From Cylindrobasidium torrendii FP15055 ss-10 (lineage: Eukaryota > Basidiomycota > Agaricomycetes > Agaricales > Physalacriaceae), in contig KN880434.1 in the NCBI GenBank assembly GCA_000934385.1, forward strand, positions 62,001-126,000: a stretch of 64,000 nucleotides of DNA. Reading direction: 5' to 3'. Below, piece after piece: positions 58,669 through 64,000 of this stretch; positions within the stretch are counted from its first letter, which is position 1, and the number at the start of each line of letters is the position of its first letter. Below the pieces are notes generated by a model, which worked only from the letters and a program-made list of their open reading frames with translations, was not told where the DNA came from and made no database searches. The translations under genes and the position numbers were made by a program.

Positions 58669-60139
58669 TCAATAAACGGCACCCCAGAAAGGCCCAAGCC
58701 TGTCCGTCTCATCGCCTGCTCTTCCCCAGAACCCTACAAGACCCCAAGCACCGCCGCTTCCAGCATCGGTAGGGACGCTTACTGTCACACAATCACTAGT
58801 CGAGGAGCCACCCTCGAGCGTTTTCCCACCCTTCGTCGTGGCTTTGATGTAGAATACCCGGGTGTGGTCGTTCTTCTGACCGGTGCAGAACGTGAGTCCG
58901 GTGATGTAGTCACCTGCCAGGGAGAGGGTCTTTGCCGTGCCGCCGCTTCCACCATGCGAGATGGTCTGCTTGGAACCGTCCGGGTAGGTAAGGTCATACG
59001 AAACGCGGTCGATACGGTTACCAGATGAGATAGTGAAGGAGGTCATGGTGGGAACATTATTAGCAGCTAGGTTGGACGCAAGGTCGGTGAAGGTATCTGC
59101 GTGCGGGCCACCGGCAGAGTCGCCCATACGAAGGGTGCTAGATAGCTTCCAGGATACAGTGGCAGAGATTGGATAGTGATCGGAGAGTGGGTAACCTGAT
59201 GCATTCACGAACGCGTCGTTCTCACTGGTATACGATGTGGTGGTGAGCTCGATGGCGGAACCAGGGCGTGTGAGAATCTTGTCGACGACTTCGCAGGCAA
59301 CCATGGTAGCTTGGCTGGTCCCAACAGCGAAAGGGAAGTCACAGACAATGGCGTCTGTGTTTAGTGCCGGAGGCACTCCCCCGCGGATATTGGACACCCA
59401 CGCATCAGTGGCACCTAAGTCACTGACAAGGGACCGGAGGGAAGCTCCATCGACCGCGTTGGAATATCTCGAGTTTGTGTCGCCAAAGATGGCCACTGGC
59501 ATACCCACCGAGTTCACCTTGGCATACGCCGCCACCTGCGCCAAATTGCTCTTCCGTGCGGTGCGGTCTCCGTCGTCCGAGCCAGCGTCGGTATGAGCGT
59601 TGTAGACGTCGACGTACATGCCATCGGAGACGCGGACACGGGCATACGTGAAGCCTTTTGGAGTGAGGCAGTCGCCGTTGTTCGAGTTGCAGTCATCCCA
59701 AGTGACTCTATCCAAGTCAATGTACTGGAAGTCGGATAGGGTGTTTAAGCCGGACCCAAAGGGCACGCCACCTACAGGCGGTGAATATCGGTGCGTGAAG
59801 GCTGCTGTAAAGGGCGCGCACTAACCTGAAGTGGGGGTCCTGTATGCATGATTGTCACCGGCATACAGAGTAGCATGGTAGTTGAAGTCCTCCTGGACGT
59901 TGATTATATTGTAAGGAGCGAGTCGGGGAGAAATGAGTGCGGTATTGGCTTGAGGATCGCCGGAGGAAAGAAGTTCTGTAAGACCAGATATCAGTGGATG
60001 CTCGATGGCAAACTTCGCCTCAATACGCACCTGGTAGACCAGCGACATTCATGCTCAGAACGCTGAAGGTTCCCGACGTCTTATCCGCAGCCACGGCACC
60101 AGCAAGGACAACAGCAGTGAAGACGAGATGGGCTGCCAT
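58669..60139 (-). CDS. Secreted endonuclease/exonuclease/phosphatase-fold protein fused to a jacalin-like lectin
   Basis: Start at 60139 (MAAHLVFTAVVLAGAVAADK) gives a signal peptide. Splicing joins GLPELLSSGDPQANTALI. The EEP (DNase I-like) domain has NVQEDFNYHATLYAG, DGDRTARKSNLAQVAAYAK, IFGDTNSRYSN and the catalytic SDHYPI. From about the last 135 residues a jacalin-type beta-prism appears: GPHADTFTDLASN, NRIDRVSYDLTYPDGS, ISHGGSGGTAKTLSLAGDYI, TGLTFCTGQKNDHTRVFYIK and GFWGRAGDETDRLG. This combination is found in secreted fungal proteins with DNase- or sphingomyelinase-like folds; substrate is not established. Two introns. Confidence 0.82.
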
Positions 60140-61050
60140 GTTGCAACGGACGGACGGACGGAATGAGCGGACGGGGGTGCTTGAGTCTATCCGAGCTGGA
60201 TTTATATAACAGATTGAACCGAAATCACCGAAGCAGCGTTCACTCGTGCGCAGAACGGTAACTGGCATTTCCTGTATCCATCAGAAGATGGAAAGCTTCC
60301 ACGGGGATGTGCTCGTGCTAAAATATCCACATGCTACCTCCTCAAAGAAGAGCGGGTGAAGGCAGGATGAAGAACGTTGCAAGTGGTAAAGGCACTATCG
60401 GAAAGCTTTTCTAGTGACTGCAGGTGAGCCTGATACTAGCGCAGCACTGTGCAAGGCCCGAGCTCAGTGCATTGGTTGTGAGAGAGCTTCGAGAAATCCC
60501 AGACGATGTGTAGGGTCACGGTCCTGGCCCATGACAGTGCGAAGGCGCACGTGGGATGGCACAACGACTTTGTGGAAATGGTGGGAGGACGCCCGTGCCG
60601 CCCCCAAGCCACACGTCTGTGCAGCTACATTGACAGTCACATAATATGGACAAAAATGAAAGAATCACTACTTCAGTCCTTTGGATAGTTTGCCGAAGAC
60701 GACGTAGAACCTTGTGGGTATCTTGTGGAATTATCATCTTCAATTTCGAACAATAATTTCTACGTCCCCCAATGCGGGCTCAGGATGGACCAACTCGCTC
60801 TATGCAGCCTCGTACCAGTCCTGAGAGTAGCTTCAGTGAATGTGAAAAGAACAGATGTGCATATGTGATTCATAACGAATAATGACCGGTCGTAAAGAGA
60901 AAAAGGCGTCCGTGGTTCAAGAGTATGAAGAGTAATTTCCAGCATATTCTGGCGTAGCTTGTTATCGTCATAAAATGGTCCTGGGAGTCAGAGTCGGAGT
61001 GATGGCGGTCGATCGCGTGACGATCGTGTCGAGGTCGCGTACGCGCTCTG
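60140..61050. other. Intergenic region upstream of the EEP-jacalin gene
   Basis: About 910 bp with no supported gene. It carries the promoter of the EEP-jacalin gene and the 3' flank of the His-rich gene. Short plus-strand frames around 60414-60690 are not convincing. Confidence 0.4.
60201..60209 (-). promoter_or_regulatory. TATA-box-like element of the EEP-jacalin gene
   Basis: TTTATATAA on the plus strand (TTATATAAA on the coding strand) lies about 62-70 bp before the ATG at 60139, typical of an inducible fungal promoter. Confidence 0.4.
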
Positions 61051-61625
61051 TTAGACGCGGATGACCTGCCTCCCTTTCCTATCCACCTCAAGGCCCGTGC
61101 GCTCGTCGTAATAGCGTCGTCGGCGCCCCCTGCCCAAGAAACCCCAGGACTCCTTGTTGGATTGGTATTTGTAGTGTCTGCTACGGTTGCCGATGCCAAA
61201 AAAGCGGGCAATGCGCTGCCCAAGCGTCAAATGCTCACTCCGGTGGTGAGAATGCGAGTGGCCATGGTTGGAGTGCGAGTGGGAATGCGAATGGCCGTGG
61301 GAGCCGGAGTGATGGCGGCGACGGTGGCGGCCATGACGGTGTCCCGAGCTACTCTATAATTTGGTTAAGATGCTGTTCAATGATGGAGGAGATAGATAGC
61401 TACAGGTACTGTCACTACTTGAGCAACTGGCGGAGGAACACTGTATGCCATTCCAGGTGTGGATTGGACGTAGGCGGCTGGTTGCGCATAGCCCCCAGCG
61501 TAACTTGGTTGTTGAGCATACACCACTGAGCCTTGATGGGATCCATAAGACGGCTGGTGGTGGTGACCGTGGCCGTGGCCGTGGCTCGAATACGAGGCCT
61601 GCGATGGATGATAGTACGAGGTCAT
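61051..61625 (-). CDS. His-rich small protein of unknown function
   Basis: Two exons with an intron after VTVP. The first exon encodes a Tyr/Ser/Gln/Gly/His-rich stretch (MTSYYHPSQASYSSHGHGHG, then YAQQPSYAGGYAQPAAY). The second holds His/Ser repeats (HGHSHSHSHSNHGHSHSHH) and a basic C-terminal domain: LTLGQRIARFFGIGNRSRHY, KESWGFLGRGRRRRYYDERT and GLEVDRKGRQVIRV. The His repeats suggest metal binding, but that is inference. A similar layout is common in agaricomycetes. About 175 residues; no signal peptide. Confidence 0.72.
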
Positions 61626-61672
61626 GGAAGCGGTGGGGAGAGAAACAGAAAGATGACAGTGTTGATCCGAGG

Positions 61673-61679
61673 TTTTATA
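61673..61679 (-). promoter_or_regulatory. TATA-box-like element of the His-rich gene
   Basis: TTTTATA on the plus strand (TATAAAA on the coding strand) is about 48-54 bp upstream of the ATG at 61625. Confidence 0.4.
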
Positions 61680-61837
61680 CGATGCGTCACTAATTGCCCT
61701 TAAAATTGCGAGAAAAAGGCGCCGAGAAATGGTACAACGTGTTTCTTTGTGTATAAACGGAGATAACAACAACGAGTTGGCTACTGGGACACTTCGCGCT
61801 ACTTTTCTTTGCCGACCGCGACCAGGGACACGCCAGC

Positions 61838-63050
61838 TCACTCGTCTGCGAAATCACCTCCATCCAGGTCATGAGGCTGTAAAGCGTTTGTGAGTTGCAC
61901 GTTGAAAGGGTCTTTGCAGCCATCCTTACCTCTTTAGGTTCTTCATCTTCCCCATACTGCATCGTGTAATCAATATGGCTAACCACTGTTTCTATTGAAT
62001 CTGGGTTCGTCAAGTCGAGGGGAAGAAACGAAACCAAAGGATGTTCTTCTATCTTTGTGCACGCTCAGCCTGGACGCCCGAAATGAAAGCAGGGTAACGC
62101 TTACCAGTTTAACGATAGCTTCATTGAGGGCGTGGAATCTCGGGTTGGGTGTACTGCGTTCATCGCCGTGTGCCATCGACAACAACATTGGATCTGGTTC
62201 CAGATATCTGAAAGGGTAAGCATAAAGAAGATTGGGGGTGGCCGATATAGACTCTTTCAGGCAAAGCGGTGTTGCTCACCTCGCAATATTCCGCCTCCCG
62301 CGAAGTCCATTACGTGCACCGCCAGATGGGTCGGCTGCGTTGGCTGTGACTAAATCCATCTTGGACATCACATTTATCCAGGGAATCTCCAAATTGACCA
62401 TGGCCGACATCGCAGAGAGGACGCCGCTTGGGAAGCAATGAATGAGCAGGATGTTTCAACGTGTAGAAGAAGCTTTGTTCACCTAAAGAACTTGTATTTA
62501 TCTTCCATGAATTGAGATTCGATTAGATACGTTGCACATGTCCGTATACCCAGTCTTGACAGGTTCTTTACCAGAGTCGGAAGGAAAGGATGATGGGTGT
62601 AAAGTTCGATTTGGCCTGTCGTTGAGGTAAAGGCAATGAAGGCTACGGCGTCTATACAACGCACCAGGACAATCAATGATGAGATAGTCATCTTCGAAAC
62701 TGCCAAGCTCCTCCTCTAACCAGTCCATATTCTGAAGGAGATATCTTGCGAGACCATCAGTCTTTAATCACAGTGTAACCCCGTTCTAGAGCACTCACTT
62801 ACTCGAAGCAGTAGACGACACCACCGTTTGGACCGTAGTGGAGATCTGGGTCGTTCATCACATCCTCCAGGCTAACGAGCTCCTTTATGTCGATAACGGG
62901 CTCGTATTCAAAGCTTGTTGGCGCGGCAGCAGGGTCAAGGTTGACAAGGTGTCCAGTTCGTTTGGATAGATTCAGATGTGTCATGAACGATGCGCAAAAT
63001 GTGGATTTCCCAGCGCCGGCAGGGCCAGTGACAAGGACGGCGTAGCGCAT
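61838..63050 (-). CDS. GPN3: GPN-loop GTPase 3
   Basis: Cytosolic-nuclear GTPase needed for RNA polymerase II assembly and import. The start at 63050 gives [17 protein letters not shown], with the P-loop at residues 9-17. The signature GPN loop is HYGPNGG (Gly73-Pro74-Asn75). Further motifs are [17 protein letters not shown] (G3) and [12 protein letters not shown] (G4), with [19 protein letters not shown] and [13 protein letters not shown] near the C-terminus. It ends DGGDFADE at 61838. About eight exons. It is head-to-head with VPS26 (107 bp between starts). Confidence 0.93.
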
Positions 63051-63157
63051 AATGCAGCAGCAATGGTGGACTGGACAAGACAAAAATCCCTCGATCTGAG
63101 CGCAGGGCTAAGTGCTATTTGCCGGCGGCGTCCAGTTTCCCATCTACGTCGACCACC

Positions 63158-64000
63158 ATGGCTTCATATCTGTTTGGCTCGTCCGTCGATGTTGACATTC
63201 GATTCGAGGGGGAGGATGCAAGGAAACATGTGGATACCAAAGGAGAAAAAGAGAAACCAATGTCCTGCCCTGTCTACTATGACGGCGAGTCAGTTACTGG
63301 CACAGTACGCCGTGTGCCATAACTTGGCCAATCTCAGTACTCATTCACCGAATAGGTCGCTGTCAGACTACGCGATGGAAAGAAACTCGTGCATGATGGG
63401 ATTAAAGTTGAATTTGTGGGAAGCATCGGTTAGCCTCCACATCTGCCATTCGTCTCAACGTTGTTGAAGCCAACCCACAGAGATGTTCCACGAACGCGGC
63501 AGCCATCAGGAGTTCCTCTCGCTATCGCAAGAGCTTGCAGCGCCTGGAGAAATGCGCCAAGCGTCTACCTTTGACTATGGCTTCAAGAATGTGGAGAAAA
63601 TGGTCAGTTCTTACGCATCGCCAGAGTGCAATATATGAATGTCATATCAGTTCGAAAGTTATCAAGGAATCAACGTGAAGCTACGGTAGGCTATTCCCTC
63701 TAATTCGTAGACTGCTTCGGTCTAATGGCCATGCAGTTACTACATTCGAGTGACGATTTCGCGTCGGATGGCCGACGTGTCCCAAACGCGCGACATCTGG
63801 GTGTATTCCTACCGCCTTCCGCCAGAAGTCAACAACCCTATCAAGATGGAAGTAGGAATTGAGGATGCGCTGCATATAGAGTTTGAATACCGCTCCGCCA
63901 AGTGCGTTCTTTCCAGTGTTTCTGGTCCGTGTGCTGAGTTGGTTTAGGTATCACCTCAAGGATGTCATCGTAGGCAAGATCTATTTCCTCCTCGTACGCA
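63158..64000 (+). CDS. VPS26: Retromer subunit Vps26 (5' part, cut by right edge)
   Basis: Arrestin-fold subunit of retromer, which retrieves cargo from endosomes to the Golgi. Begins MASYLFGSSVDVDIRFEGED; the next exons read VAVRLRDGKKLVHDGIKVEF, EMFHERGSHQEFLSLSQELA, QASTFDYGFKNVEK, YYIRVTISRRMADVSQ and MEVGIEDALHIEFEYRSAK, then YHLKDVIVGKIYFLLVR at the window edge. Introns are about 50 nt. The rest of the C-terminal arrestin lobe lies outside the window. Confidence 0.93.

Overview
The window is eukaryotic nuclear DNA from a filamentous basidiomycete, most likely an agaricomycete. The reasons are a compact gene layout (about 35 protein genes in 64 kb on both strands), many GT-AG introns of about 45-60 nt inside nearly every gene, and fungal families throughout: Tvp38, a Ufe1-type syntaxin, a Zn2Cys6 regulator, a Dicer-like protein, a Ure2-type GST, a SLIP-GC-like GTPase, a secreted EEP-jacalin protein and an F-box/leucine-rich-repeat protein of the kind expanded in mushrooms. 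The sequence alone does not fix a species. I saw no transposon, tRNA, rRNA or CRISPR array.

Layout. 1-8.0 kb: TVP38, UFE1, an AhpC/TSA-type redox protein, a 1.5-kb gene-poor gap and an F-box protein. 8.3-12 kb: SSU72 phosphatase, proteasome alpha-2 and an omega-like GST. 12.8-17.3 kb: a small Zn2Cys6 protein, aldehyde dehydrogenase and COX subunit VIIc. 17.4-23.3 kb: a Dicer-like protein whose DExD helicase half is missing, and a mitochondrial DUF1640 protein. 23.6-29 kb: a secreted GH127/DUF1680 hydrolase, PYM and CSN3. 29.2-35 kb: a BRCT protein, a Ure2-like GST, PET191/COA5, a four-TM membrane protein and a conserved unknown. 35.7-43.5 kb: a FAF1-like ribosome biogenesis protein, an unknown, a p27 zinc-ribbon protein and an EDEM-type mannosidase-like protein. 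43.5-50.8 kb: APRT, ribosomal protein eS1, ATG10, acetyl-CoA acetyltransferase and an MFS permease. 51-64 kb: a disordered nuclear protein, a SLIP-GC-like GTPase, a secreted EEP-jacalin fusion, a His-rich protein, GPN3 and VPS26 (cut by the right edge).

The genes are mostly housekeeping and do not form one pathway. They cover membrane traffic (TVP38, UFE1, VPS26, ATG10), protein turnover (proteasome, CSN3, F-box, EDEM), RNA biology (SSU72, PYM, Dicer-like, FAF1, GPN3) and mitochondrial respiration (COX VIIc, PET191, DUF1640), with redox/detoxification and secreted enzymes scattered between. Several head-to-head pairs start only 80-140 bp apart and probably share bidirectional promoters.

The most unusual items are the helicase-less Dicer, a predicted 4-nt micro-exon and an in-frame GC-AG intron in one GST gene, a start codon on its own coding exon in the thiolase gene, a Lys/Ser/Asp/Glu insertion in the SLIP-GC-like GTPase, and the EEP-jacalin fusion. 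Exon boundaries were read by eye from splice signals and family similarity. Where I report summed exon lengths they keep frame; elsewhere boundaries are approximate.
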